From: Lactuca virosa
Taxonomy: Eukaryota > Streptophyta > Magnoliopsida > Asterales > Asteraceae
DNA length: 64,000 nt
NCBI GenBank assembly: GCA_928212115.1
Contig: CAKMRJ010005634.1
Location: forward strand, 176,103,691-176,167,690
Direction: 5' to 3'
The notes under the pieces were generated by a model. The model was not told where the DNA came from, did no database searches, and was given only the letters and a program-made list of their open reading frames with translations. Positions 53,607-64,000 of the stretch are shown here, piece after piece (the stretch's first letter is position 1; every line of letters starts with the position of its first letter). Made by a program: the position numbers and the translations under genes.

Positions 53607-56600
53607 ATGCAGCAAGATCGTCGAAGAAAGGTTTAACCAGCTCAACTTATTATCCATTTGATTCTATCTTTGAGTTGAAAACATTAAAACATATGCATCA
53701 CAAATTAAAGTAGATTTTGATCTCTATTATTTGCATACGATCTGACCTCCCAATGAATGTGTTGCAGAGTCCAAAAGACATTGAGTTCTTCACTGAATAT
53801 GGTGAATCAAACCGATACAAAATCCTGGAGATTATAGGAAAGGGAAGCTATGGAGTCGTTTGTGCAGCCGTTGACACACAGACTGGTGAAAAGGTTGCAA
53901 TAAAGAAAATAACCAACATTTTTGAACATTCATCCGATGCTATTCGAATTTTGCGTGAGATTAAATTGCTTAGACTTCTTCGTCATCCTGATATTGTTGA
54001 AATTAAGCGGATTATGTTGCCACCATCAAGACGAGAGTTTAAAGATATTTATGTTGTATTTGAACTCATGGAGTCTGATCTTCACCAAGTCATAAAAGCC
54101 AATGATGACTTGACACATGAACACCATCGTTTTTTCCTCTATCAAATGCTTCGAGCATTGAAATATATGCATACAGGTAACCCTTTTACTTATATTTCTA
54201 ACCACCAATTCTTCTGTTTTAACCCAAAATTCTCTGAAATTCAGCAAATGTGTATCATCGAGATTTAAAACCAAAGAACATATTAGCAAATGCAAATTGC
54301 AAACTCAAGATATGCGACTTTGGATTAGCAAGAGCTGCATTTACTGATACACCCACCACAATATTTTGGACAGTAGGTTCTTCCATTCTTTATTCAATAT
54401 CATAACATCATATGACTTCATATGCACATTGAAACTCCATATCAATCTTTGTTTCTTCTGATAAACTTTCAGGATTATGTTGCAACAAGATGGTATAGAG
54501 CTCCTGAGTTATGCGGATCTTTTTATTCCAAGGTATACATACTTACATAGGGTATCTTTTGACTCACCTTCTTCATTTAGAATCTCAAAAGTAGCATTCT
54601 TTATGATATATTAGTGTAAAAGCTTTAGGCTTTATGATAAATAACCAATAATATAAGGGTGGTGATTCCTAGATTAAACTAATTCTTATTCAGGGTGCAT
54701 TCTTTTGAACACTTTTGGAAGTTTCTTCAGGTAACCGTATCAGTGTTTGTGTCAGTTTATGGTTGTTTTACAGCTTACTTTGGTTGCCATTTTGACCTTT
54801 TTGTCCCTCTGAGGCTGTGACTTATCTGATTCTTGTTCCCACCTTGATTGCAGTATACCCCTGCTGTTGATATATGGGGAATCGGATGTATATTTGCTGA
54901 AGTATTAACAGGAAAACCACTTTTTCCTGGAAAAAGTGTTGTTCATCAATTGGAACTTATCACTGATCTTCTTGGAACACCATCACCAGATACCATTTCT
55001 AGAGTATGTTATGTTACAACCTTACAATTCTTCATTATATTCAAACTTCTTTTCCTTAAAGATTAGGGCTTATTACTTATATATCTCTATGATCTATGAT
55101 TCAGGTGCGCAATGACAAGGCAAGAAAATACTTGACTGATATGCGTAGAAAGAAAGCAGTCACATTTTCTGAGAAGTTTCTAGATGTTGATCCATTGGCA
55201 CTCAGGTTATTGCAGAGGTTGTTGGCTTTTGATCCAAAGGATCGACCAACTGCTGAACAGGTAATGTTGTAATTGACTAATCCTCAATTCAAGTTTCTTG
55301 TACTGAGGGTATTTATGTCATTTTTCTTTTTTCAGGCATTAGCGGATCCTTACTTCAAGGGACTATCGAAAGTTGAAAGGGAGCCATCTTGTCAATCGTT
55401 TTCAAAGTTGGAGTTTGAGTTTGAGAGAAGAAGAGTCACAAAAGAGGATATTAGGGAGTTGATATTCCGGGAGATTCTAGAATATCATCCTCAGTTGCTT
55501 AAAGATTACATGGCTGGAAATGATCGAACAAATTTCATTTATCCTAGGTTCTTTTTAATCTCAATAACAAACACTCTATGATTTTATGTCTCAATTGATT
55601 TGTGTTCTTTCTTTATTGGTTGTAACATATGTTTGTAATATGCAGTGCCATTGGTCAATTCAGAAGGCAATTTGCATATTTTGAGGAAAATATTGGGAAA
55701 AGTGGGCCTGTTATACCTCCAGAGAGGAAGCATGTTTCTCTTCCTAGGTAAGGGTAAAATAGTCATTTATTTTTTACATTTATATGTCTCTATTGTCTTC
55801 TTTTTTTTCCTTCCAGTATGGTGAAATTGATGAATGTTTTTAAACTTATTTTCTGGACATTAAGGGTAAAATGGTCATTTATTTTACATTTTTATGACTC
55901 TATTGTCTTCTTTTTTCCTTCAAGCATGGTGAAATTGATGAATATTGTGAAATTTTGTTTTTTGGAATATAAGGGTAAAATGGTCATTTACTTTACATTT
56001 TTATGTCTGTATTGTCTTCTTTTTTCCTTCAAGTATGGTGAAATTGATGAATATTGTGAAATTTTGTTTTTTGGAATATAAGGGTAAAATGGTCATTTAT
56101 TTTACATTTTTATGTCTGTATTGTCTGCTTTTTTCCTCCCAGTATGGAGAAATTGATGAATATTGTGAAACTTATTTTTTGGAATATAAGGGTAAAATGG
56201 TCATTTATTTTACATTTTTATGATTCTATTGTCTTCTTTTTTCCTTCCAAGCATGGTGAAATTGATGAATATTGTGAAATTTTGTTTTTTGGAATATAAG
56301 GGTAAAATGGTCATTTATATTATTTGGTATACTTCAGGTCAACGGTTTCTTCAAGTATGACTGCTCCAAAGCTGCAGCAATGTTTGGCTGCATTTGACAA
56401 TAAGCCAGTGGTGGATAACAACAACATGTCAAATGGTGGTAGAGTTGCAATAGATGCTTCCGGATACATCTTTAGTGCTGCTGCTAGACCACCCCCAAGG
56501 ATGCCCAAAGGTAAGATGGAATCCACAAAGGAATGGAATGGATGATTACATTCCATTTTTATGTTTCTTTTCATTTTGAACTATATAATATAAGTGATGA

Positions 56601-56966
56601 ATATGTTGAACATGAACAGGAAGAGTTGTGGGGCCAGTTTTACCATTGGAGGGTAGGGGGGAGATGAAGGATGTGTATGATCCAAGGGTAATGCTTAGAA
56701 ATGGTCCGGTTGGTGTTTCTCCACATTATGCATCATATAGGGGCAATAATGGAAATCAAGGAAAGATTCATGGGGGGCAAGAAGGTGATAGGGATTCATT
56801 GTCCTTGATGAAACAGCAACAGGGGGTCAACAGTAATCCTTATTACAACCACGGTCAACAGTCAAAGGGAATGGAGTCAAAGTTTATGTCACAGTCACAA
56901 TCAGAGTATGGGGTTGCTGTTGCTACTCATAGAGAGGTTGGTGTTGTTCAAATGGGATTATCGTAG
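53607..56966 (+). CDS. MPK: Group-D (TDY) mitogen-activated protein kinase, ten exons
   Basis: A Ser/Thr kinase at the end of a MAPK cascade, similar to Arabidopsis MPK18/19/20. Exons: 53,607-53,630; 53,768-54,176; 54,245-54,372; 54,473-54,532; 54,854-55,003; 55,105-55,260; 55,336-55,547; 55,646-55,747; 56,338-56,510; 56,620-56,966. All introns are GT-AG and the joined length, 1,761 bases, gives 586 residues. Start MQQDRRRK is typical of this clade. Motifs: GKGSYG 32-37, catalytic K54, HRD 149-151, DFG 169-171, activation loop T187-D188-Y189 (split by intron 3), APE 197-199. The TDY loop and long Gln/Asn/Gly-rich tail mark group D. The tail's exons 9-10 are less conserved, so their exact boundaries are less certain. 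No lesion seen. Flanking TEs leave little promoter space upstream. Confidence 0.95.
55750..56337 (+). repeat. ~109-bp minisatellite filling MAP kinase intron 8
   Basis: The AAGGGTAAAATGGTCATTTA unit starts at 55,750, 55,862, 55,971, 56,080, 56,188 and 56,298: five full copies and a partial one. It begins two bases inside the intron. Units contain TTTTTTCCTTC(C/A)AG-like acceptor sequences and GGTAAAAT donor-like sequences. Spurious ORFs cross it. Confidence 0.95.
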
Positions 56967-57090
56967 AGAGCTTTCTTGTTTTTATTCCTCTTTATATTTG
57001 GGGTGTTTAGTTGATGATGTATATTGCACTTGTTTTTTTTAGTTTTGATGAAATAAGGAAAGATATTGAAATAAAAGTATTGTTTTTCCT
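56967..57090 (+). other. Probable 3' UTR of the MAP kinase gene
   Basis: A T-rich stretch after the stop, with AAATAAGG and GAAATAAAAG near 57,050-57,078 as possible poly(A) signals. Confidence 0.5.
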
Positions 57091-57771
57091 CCTTTGCCAA
57101 AGTGGTCTTTAAGTTGAGTTTAGTTTTCTTTAAATCTTTGGGAGGAAATGATTGATAATCTTCCGTCGGGGATCAATTCATCTTTGTTGGCTCATAAGAC
57201 GATTTTTGGACAACAAGGTGACCTTTTAATGTGAAAAGATAAACTTTACTTTGGTGAGGTGCAAATGTCAAAATTTGCATAAAACTAGAAAAAAAAAGTT
57301 TAGAATTAGTTTAGATAAGTTACAAACCAAAGTAACTATTCTAAGGTACAAAGGGAAATAAAATCTATATCTATATTTATATATCTATTATAATAAAGAT
57401 CAAAATACTTGAAACTCATACATTTGAAACTATAATTATATATCTATTATAATAAATATCAAAATACTAGAAACTCATACATTTGAAATTTGAAACTATA
57501 ATGAGCTTTCAATTGCCTTTTAATAATGATTGTAATCCTAAATCATATTTATTTGAAACCCCTCTTTTAACTAATAACACTCAAAACTCTTCTTAATAAT
57601 ATTTTAACAACTCAAAGGTTTACTATACAAATGCCAATTTTTTGAGTAGAAACACATACAAATCATACAAAAAATTCACAAAGAAAACAAGTGTAAATTG
57701 TGTTGGTTTGAGGGCCTTTGACTATTTTTTGAGACATGTTTTTATTATAAAACTTTTAATTTGTAAGATTG

Positions 57772-57836
<65 letters not shown>

Positions 57837-58947
57837 GGCCTAAGTTATTGTGTTCTAACTATCTATTATGTGGATGTAGGGTTGATTGTGGACCAATCAT
57901 TTTAGTTATTTTAAGAAAACGATTAATAAATATTATTGAATTAAAGATAATTGAAAAATATCATCTAATTTCATTGTAAGGATATTTTAGTCAATTAACA
58001 TAAATTTTAAAAAAAAATTACGGATTTTAAGGAATAATAAATTCTCTTAACTTTAAAAATATGATTTTTCTAAATAACAATTCTGTTAATTCGGACATTT
58101 TAAAATAATGAGTTCATGATTATCTTGAAAAAAAACATTATATTCTAACATGATACTATAAACATATATTATCAAGATTAATAATTTTTAAAGAATGAAT
58201 ATTTTATATGAAACGAATTTTAATATTTTATAATCAGTAATTACATTCATTCTTAAAGAATACAACTATGAACATAAATTACATTCACCCTGAAAAAATA
58301 CGACTAATAACAGTTAACAATTATATTTATTCTCAAAGAATAAAATTGAGAATGGAAAAATAAAATAAAAATATTGAAATCTAAGTAAAATACTAATTAC
58401 ATTCTGACAGAATATTGTTGCTAATCCATTCTGACAGAATATATTTGCTAATCCATTCTGACATATTCATTCTTTCATTTATCTTCATTCTCGTGGCCTG
58501 TAATGATTTCAATGTTTAGAAATTGCATCAGTTACCACTTAGTTACAATTTCTTCTTCATCAATTGGTGTTGACAGGTAAGTGTTATGTCATAATGGTTT
58601 TGTTGACCTCATCTGCTCTCGCCTTCTCTTAAATAGTCAGAATTTCAAGAAACCTAAATAGTTATAATGAAGTTGTTTATCAAAAACAAAAAATAACAAA
58701 TTTGTACAACTGATTATCTACTTATTTCCAAAAGGACGTCAAACATCCCTTAAGTTCTTGTTTTATAGATTAATGTTGTCATAAACTATTTATCTTTAGA
58801 CCATTAAATCTTATTCATTTTGATATTATGAGTTTCTTTATTTTTACGTTGGATAGTCAAAAAGCAACTCTTATTTTGGAGCTGAAGGGAAAAAAAGGGG
58901 TGCTTAAATTAAATTTAAGAACAAACATGTTGTGTAGTAAAAAAGAT
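57091..58947. other. AT-rich intergenic region
   Basis: No gene. It holds a ~65-bp direct repeat (TATATCTATTATAATAAAGA at about 57,380 and its variant at about 57,440), a (TA)n(CA)n tract (57,773-57,834) and a ~31-bp tandem repeat of CCATTCTGACAGAATAT (58,400-58,470). Confidence 0.6.
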
Positions 58948-58950
58948 TTA

Positions 58951-59330
58951 GGTCTCGTTTGATAGTTTCTGTTTGGGAAAGTGTTATCTGGTAAGGTGAT
59001 GTCTGGGAAAGTTTTCTGACTGGGAAAGAAACTATGCTGTTTGATTGTACATCTGTTTGACTGTACTGAATGATGAAAAAAAAAAGTAATAATTCAATAA
59101 AAAATAAATTAAAAAAATTAATAATCCAAGAAAGAAAGAAAGAGGTTGGGTTTGGTGCATAATTGTTTTTCTAGCCCATTCAGCCAGAAAGGTATGATTT
59201 TGGGGGCTTTCTGAGAAAGACATATCTTACCGGGAAAGACCTTTTTATTTGTGCAAATCAAACAGTCTTTCCGGTCCATTCAGCCAGAAATATCTGTTTG
59301 GACCTGGAAAGATGCGTATCAAACGGGGCC
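58951..59330. mobile_element. Tourist-like MITE, TTA target duplication
   Basis: GGTCTCGTTTGATAG at the left and TATCAAACGGGGCC at the right are inverted ends, flanked by TTA at 58,948-58,950 and 59,331-59,333. The interior repeats GGGAAAGT and CAGCCAGAAA motifs. 380 bases, non-coding. A PIF/Harbinger derivative fits best. Confidence 0.75.
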
Positions 59331-59333
59331 TTA

Positions 59334-59674
59334 GTTCTTTCATTGTATTCACACAAAATAAAAAATATGCCTTCCATTAGATTAATGTTATCACATATTT
59401 GAAACTAACTTTGACTTTTGAAAGTCAAAATTACTGTATTTGCATCGTTCAAACCGAAAGCAAATATGGAGTTACATAAAAACAATGAAGAAATTTGAGC
59501 AATAACCAAATTAAATGCAACAAGCAAAAAGCATAACTAAAAAATATTTTTATACTCAATTAAAGATGTTTTAACAGCCAATACATGTTCAAGTATTCCA
59601 TTTGTCCATGACGATAAAACTCAAATAAATTTTTATCATGTGAGAATTTTTTTGTTTAGGTTAAAATAAAAGGT
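59334..59674. other. Intergenic, nothing recognised
   Basis: AT-rich. Possible 3' flank of the reverse-transcriptase pseudogene; no clear poly(A) tail. Confidence 0.5.
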
Positions 59675-60349
59675 TCAATACATATCGATTGAAGGCAAAC
59701 GGGCAACAAACTGCGCCGCTAGCCCTTTTTGGATGACAAAACCAATTCTTTTGAAAACTACATTTGTGGATCTAGGAGATATGACATTAGAATGCATGAC
59801 CCGTTGGACTCTATTGAGGAGCTCCACCGCCTCTGGTGCGAGAAAACCAAATGTATCGAATGCAAAAGGTACAAACACATGTTGATTTTCTATACATGCA
59901 TTCTCGTGCTTTACCACTTTGCACGCAGCGGCTTTCAAAGCGGCATGCCCAGCTGTGAAACCCCCGCTCCCCAAACCAACGAGAGGAGAGACCCCAGTAA
60001 GATCCACACACGCATGCTTCCCTCCTATCCATCCAAAGACAAAAATGTCAGTCGGTCTAAGTGTGGACCTTCCATCCTGCGGGTCTGTTAAAAAGTTCAC
60101 TGGCGCTTCTTTCTTCACAGAAATACCAGCACGCCGACAAGCATCAAAGAGAACATCCCGAACCACATCATGTCTGTACTTGAAACCAGGGAGCTCTCTA
60201 CAATGAACCGCGTGTTCCCCAAAGGTATCCACACATGCCTTGTGGCAAACCGGACATATCTCGTCAATTGGGAATATGAGAATCATGAGGCGGTAACGAA
60301 GGATAGTTCGGTACTCCACAAGAGACATATGCTGGCCAAAGACCATCAA
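59675..60349 (-). pseudogene. C-terminal zinc-knuckle and nuclease-like domain of an RT gene
   Basis: 224 codons. A cysteine/histidine cluster CPVCHKACVDTFGEHAVHC near residue 33 is followed by a region with RHDVVRDVLFDACRRAG, then STLRPTDIFVFGW and, ~15 residues on, ACVDLTGVSPLVG. The order RT, zinc knuckle, then RP(T)D...VDLT resembles the restriction-like endonuclease tail of R2-type LINEs. I infer this from pattern only. The family is one I recognise as a widespread dicot reverse-transcriptase protein. It continues upstream (in minus sense) into 60,422-61,810 after a one-base slip near 60,345. Confidence 0.7.
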
Positions 60350-60421
60350 TAGGGATAGTTAGCAGAAAATCCTGAGCATGAGGTGCCCGTAGACACTCAA
60401 AGACTGCTTTCTGTCTGACAG

Positions 60422-60973
60422 TCATGTCGTAGTCGACTTCCATATCTTTGATGATTTAGCTAAAAAGGGCACACGCCAAAACTTTTTGGGATTTAGGGGG
60501 GGGGGGGCGGTGTCCTTATTAGTGAAACCGCTACAGTCAAATCCCAGAATCGTATCGCGAAGACGAGTCATAGCACATAGGTAATCCGAGTCCATACCAC
60601 ATACACCACTGTCACGTAAGATGTGGTCTTGTAATGCCCAAGATTGGGCCCTCGAGGCTACAAATGCGTAGGAGGAAACCTCGTATGCCGAGTACAAACC
60701 CAAACCACCAAAACGAATAGGTAAGGAAGCCAGGCGCCACTGAATGTCTCCAAAGAAGGGGCCTCCACATACCACCATATCCTCGATAGACCTGCGCAAT
60801 CCTTTGTCAAAGAACAAAGCTGCCTCTTCTATGTGTACCGGCTGGCATGTCCTTAAACCAAAGAAAAGTTTTGCAATGCCCATACATGATCGAAGCAAAA
60901 GGAGCTCACTTTGCGGGTCACATAGTTGTGGAAGAAGGCCCATCAAATCAACAACATTGTCCGCTCTCTTCAT
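60422..60973 (-). pseudogene. Middle (thumb/connection) part of the same RT gene
   Basis: Reads VVDLMGLLPQLCDPQSELLL, KLFFGLRTCQPVHIEEAALF and PIRFGGLGLYSAYEVSSYAF, the region after the RT palm in this family. A 12-base G run (plus strand 60,496-60,507) coincides with loss of frame at DTAPPPLN, suggesting slippage. Confidence 0.75.
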
Positions 60974-61081
60974 GGCCAGCCCGCTAATAAACCATGCGTC
61001 TTTGCTAACAGCCCCCCCAGGAGCTTCACCCCCAAAGAAGGTCTCCCTATATCCGTTGGGAATAAATCGGCACGTAGCTTC

Positions 61082-61810
61082 CTACCATCGCAGGAGGGCC
61101 AAAAAATCTCTGTTTTTCTTGATGTTCAACTCAAGACCCAAACCTGGAGCATGCAACCGAATAATGTTCAACACTCTAGCCACCTCCTCTGAATCCCCAA
61201 TGACAGTCCCATCATCTAGATACCAAGCATGGAGAAGGAGCTTACAATTGTCTCTAATCTTGTGCACAAGCGGGTGCAAAACGAGGGCAAAAAGAAGAGG
61301 GCCCAAGGGGTCACCTTTCTGCACCCCAGTGGCAAACCATATATGTTGGTCTCCGATATAAAGTCTCGTTGCTTGCCCGTACAAGAAATTCACCCACAAA
61401 GAAATGGAAGGGCACATCTTCTTAACCTCGTGGAGCAATGCTGATCGATCTACCAGGTTAAAGGCATTCAAGAAATCCACAGTCAGCATTACAAGAGACC
61501 CATCAGCATGGTGTTCACTCAACACCCTATTAGCACTGTGTAACACAGCCTCGACACCACCGGATACGCCAACCCCGAACTGAAAATCATTAAGGTACTT
61601 GGCCATTTCTTTACCCACACCTTTCATGGCAACCTTGGAAACCAGACGTCTCCATATAGTGCCTACTGCAATCGGACGGATCCCGTTATCAGGTTTAAGT
61701 AGAGGTGTGAGAGGAGCGGACGCAACAAACTCTGCCTAAATGGTTGGACATCTTCCCGCTAACCATAAATTAACCACTGAAGTGATAGCATGTATGATAA
61801 CAGATATCTG
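61082..61810 (-). pseudogene. Reverse transcriptase palm domain, LINE-type
   Basis: Open frame 61,082-61,627, with RT homology (LLKPDNGIRPIAVGTIWRRL) continuing upstream to about 61,810 past a TAG at about 61,736. Motif A is LTVDFLNAFNLVDR, motif B GVQKGDPLGPLLFAL (usually QQGDP), the catalytic motif AWYLDDGTVIG, and motif D LGLELNIKK. The last motif runs into a one-base slip at an A run (about 61,119). It is a non-LTR reverse transcriptase lacking its N-terminal part, so a truncated, dead copy. Confidence 0.85.
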
Positions 61811-62411
61811 GTAAATTAAAGATCAAAATTACAAAAACTATTTGATTGGCCTAAATCTTTTACAAAAGGTGATACGAATCGAGAAACAACTGAGACGGGG
61901 TGAAGGGAAAACAAAGAATAACACACCTTGACAGGTAGGCGGTGAAGATGGCCGCTGATGTGGTCGACTTGACGATGTTGTGGTGGTATTTCTCTGCACA
62001 TCGATTAAAGAGAGGGATAGAAGAATAGATTGATTCTCTTGTTGTTGCAAACTGGTAGCAAGTCGGTGGAGGCTAGGAAGCCATCGGAGAACATACCGAC
62101 ACTGGAAAAAAAGACGACATGTGGTGGTGTAGGTTATTGCGTTGACGGGAGATGGGGCTATTCATCTTTTTTTGATGGTCCGTTCTTGATAGAGGCGATA
62201 CAGAGGAAGAAGAAGAACAACACATATTTCAATTTTGTGTAACAGATTTAAAGAGGGAGAAAACCTAGGTCAAGTTAATGATTACCATAATTATAGAAGA
62301 TTATTTATGGAAAGTATTTATCAAATTACTTAATTACCTTTATTTATTTTTTTTTAATTTTTATTGGTCCATAATGATCTTTAGAATATATAATTAGAAC
62401 ACATGAACCTC
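61811..62411. other. Unassigned region
   Basis: About 600 bases with moderate GC between 61,900 and 62,230 but no ORF I recognise. Possibly captured or decayed gene sequence. Confidence 0.35.
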
Positions 62412-62426
62412 TTTTTTTTTCTCTCC

Positions 62427-62500
<74 letters not shown>

Positions 62501-62544
62501 ATATCTATATATACTATATATATCTATATATATATATATATATC

Positions 62545-62581
<37 letters not shown>

Positions 62582-62607
62582 CGAGAAAAGAGAGAAAGAG
62601 AGAGAAA
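62412..62607. repeat. (CT)n-(TA)n-(GA)n compound microsatellite
   Basis: CT, then TA with ATCTATA interruptions, then GA. The whole tract is one long imperfect inverted repeat. Confidence 0.95.
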
Positions 62608-62745
62608 GTTCAAATGAGAACCCCTAAAGATTACGAACCATCAAAAAACCCTTTCATTAAGGGTATTTTTGTCAATTTCCACTTTACATTGTAAACATAC
62701 AAACTACAAACTAAAATCAGTTACCATCACCAATTAACTCAAACA
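62608..62745. other. Possible DNA-transposon end
   Basis: GTTCAAATGAGAACCCCTAA just after the microsatellite resembles the terminal repeat of common plant TIR elements. No partner end found. Confidence 0.3.
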
Positions 62746-62764
62746 CTCTCACCTCTCTCTCTCG

Positions 62765-62814
<50 letters not shown>

Positions 62815-62862
62815 ATATATATATATATATATATATCACTTACTCTTTCTTTCTCTCTCTTA
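62746..62862. repeat. (CT)n-(TA)n microsatellite
   Basis: CT, then TA with one ATCTATA, then TTTCTTTCTCT. Confidence 0.95.
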
Positions 62863-63292
62863 CCCCTGCCGCCTCTTCCCGCCAGCGTCACGGCTGGCAC
62901 CACCGCCACCAGGAGAATATCGCCGACGGTAGACCACAAATTTCAGATCTGGAACCGACGCCTTCAGATCTAAAAACCACCGCGTTTAGATCTAGAACCA
63001 CCGCCTTCAGATCTGCAACCAAGTCTTCTAGATCTACGTCGACGTCACTCTAATCTGGTCATATATGTTTTTTTTGGTGCGATTTCTTCAGATCTAATAA
63101 TGTCACCATCACCGTCGACGACAACTACACATCGACGGACGTCACCGCCGTTCGCATAATGTCCAACAGATCTGGAACCACCATTAAAAATGACCTCATG
63201 AAGCTGTTTCAGCTTCATATCTATCGTCAACCGCCGCACCACCTCCTCCGCCGTCTCCTACCACTGGTGAACCACCACCATCAGATGTACAA
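62863..63292. repeat. Degenerate AGATCT-rich repeat region
   Basis: CGCCTTCAGATCTGGAACCA-like units recur five or more times at 62,935-63,040 and again near 63,170, in GC-rich gene-like sequence. No intact ORF. Confidence 0.5.
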
Positions 63293-64000
63293 TGTAACAT
63301 CCCAAAATTCAAGATCAAAAATTTCATTTTAATTAAGTTATTATATAAAACCAACAATATAAAAAACATTCATAATAATATCTCATGTCAAAACCAAAGT
63401 GTCAATAATCAAAACACATTATTATAAATCCATATCAGAGTGTAATCCCAAAGATCTCATGTGCGGAAAACATAGTGTGATGCGCTGCGATCGCCGACTC
63501 CTTTCCTTTAAAAAACAAAGTACCTGAAACCAAAACTGAAAATCGTAAGCACGAAGCTTAGTGAGTTCCCCCATCATACCACATACCATATAACAAACAT
63601 ACTGCCAAACAATTCTGGGGTGCCTGACCTACCCATGTCAAGCCATTATGGGGTGCTTGACTTACGCAGGTCAAGCCATTATGGGGTGCTTGACTTACCC
63701 ATGTCAAGCCATTCTGGGGTGCTTGACTTACCCATGTCAAGCCCTTCTGGGGTGCTTGACTTACCCCTCGGTTTATCTCAACCAACTACTCGGGGACTAT
63801 TTCACCCCTACCACTACCACATAAGAACATAACATAAACATACTGCTAGGCATGCATGGGTACTGACTACCCCTTCGGTATCTTTCAATCGGTATCCGGG
63901 GACTATTTCACCTCTACTACTACTAACACATATAACAGAGCATCCTAGCACATAAAGCATATCAGATAGTAGCAAACCTAGATAATTATCACAAAGACAA
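63293..64000 (-). mobile_element. Gypsy LTR, minus orientation, runs off the right edge (LTR63)
   Basis: Opens TGTAACATCCC. No primer site lies on its left, so this is either the outer edge of a minus-strand element (its 3' LTR) or a solo LTR. It contains TTTCAG|GTAC in minus sense at 63,523, the conserved CACTAAGCTTCGTGCTTAC motif at 63,545-63,568 and a 33-bp tandem repeat at 63,618-63,767. A donor, if present, lies beyond the window. Confidence 0.65.
63618..63767. repeat. 33-bp tandem repeat in LTR63
   Basis: Units of GGGGTGCTTGACTTACCCAT plus GTCAAGCCATT(A/C)T, about 4.5 copies. GCTTGAC-ttacccat-GTCAAGC forms a 7-bp stem in most units. Because 33 is a multiple of three, repetitive ORFs appear on both strands. 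Confidence 0.95.

Noticed and set aside
53197..53657. Antisense ORFs of 103 and 141 codons
   Set aside because: Antisense to the kinase leader and first exon. Low-complexity (Thr/Pro, His/Arg repeats from GGTGTC), no homology recognised.
54026..54295. Antisense 89-codon ORF in the kinase gene
   Set aside because: Shadow of kinase exon 2 on the opposite strand.
55818..56223. 87- and 62-codon repetitive ORFs
   Set aside because: Lie wholly in MAP kinase intron 8 and simply reflect the ~109-bp minisatellite.
62403..62939. ORFs of 74 and 66 codons on opposite strands
   Set aside because: Products of CT/TA/GA microsatellites.
63618..63767. CRISPR-like array of 33-bp repeats
   Set aside because: Units are contiguous without unique spacers, lie in a plant LTR and have no cas genes.

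Overview
The window is plant nuclear DNA. The evidence is introns, one multi-exon plant MAP kinase gene, plant Ty1/copia (Sirevirus-like) and Ty3/gypsy retrotransposons primed by initiator tRNA-Met, MITEs and long (TA)n/(CA)n tracts. The extra ORFs downstream of pol in the two copia elements are of a type I know from Asteraceae repeat proteins, so a composite such as lettuce (Lactuca) is my best guess. The species is inference.

Bases 1-41,610 are a nest of LTR retrotransposons, named here for convenience. G2 (gypsy, minus) spans 22,834 to about 41,610. It was split by copia X (24,888-37,268, target duplication AGATG) and by copia Y (right end 22,833). Y was in turn split by gypsy G0 (LTR piece 5,153-7,025, minus) and by copia Z (8,718-22,361, target duplication CTATA). 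G0 was split by gypsy G1 (1-5,152, minus, continuing off the left edge). X and Z are complete end to end, and their LTR pairs differ by only about 1.6-2%. Both carry gag, pol and a long third ORF behind its own TATA box, and both are damaged by frameshifts and stops.

Bases 41,610-52,350 hold microsatellites, several MITEs, four more gypsy LTRs (43.1-44.7, 44.7-45.8, 45.8-46.3 and 48.0-50.3 kb) and a 1.28-kb element with long terminal inverted repeats. Bases 52,900-57,090 carry the only convincing host gene: a ten-exon group-D (TDY) MAP kinase of 586 residues with a minisatellite in intron 8. Bases 57,100-64,000 hold AT-rich intergenic DNA, a Tourist-like MITE, a broken reverse-transcriptase gene with a zinc-knuckle and nuclease-like tail (minus), microsatellites, and another gypsy LTR running off the right edge.

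The most interesting pattern is shared by the gypsy LTRs even where they otherwise look unalike. A family-specific palindrome cluster lies next to the TATA box. After that come a GTGAGT donor-like site, usually a family-specific tandem hairpin array, a conserved CACTAAGC...GCTTAC motif and a TTTCAG|GTAC acceptor-like site. This looks like a 0.4-0.7 kb intron inside the LTR. A second strong signal is a pair of hairpins in element X (32,614-32,774) whose stems differ by three compensated base pairs. All of this was read by eye. No alignment, folding or database search was run.
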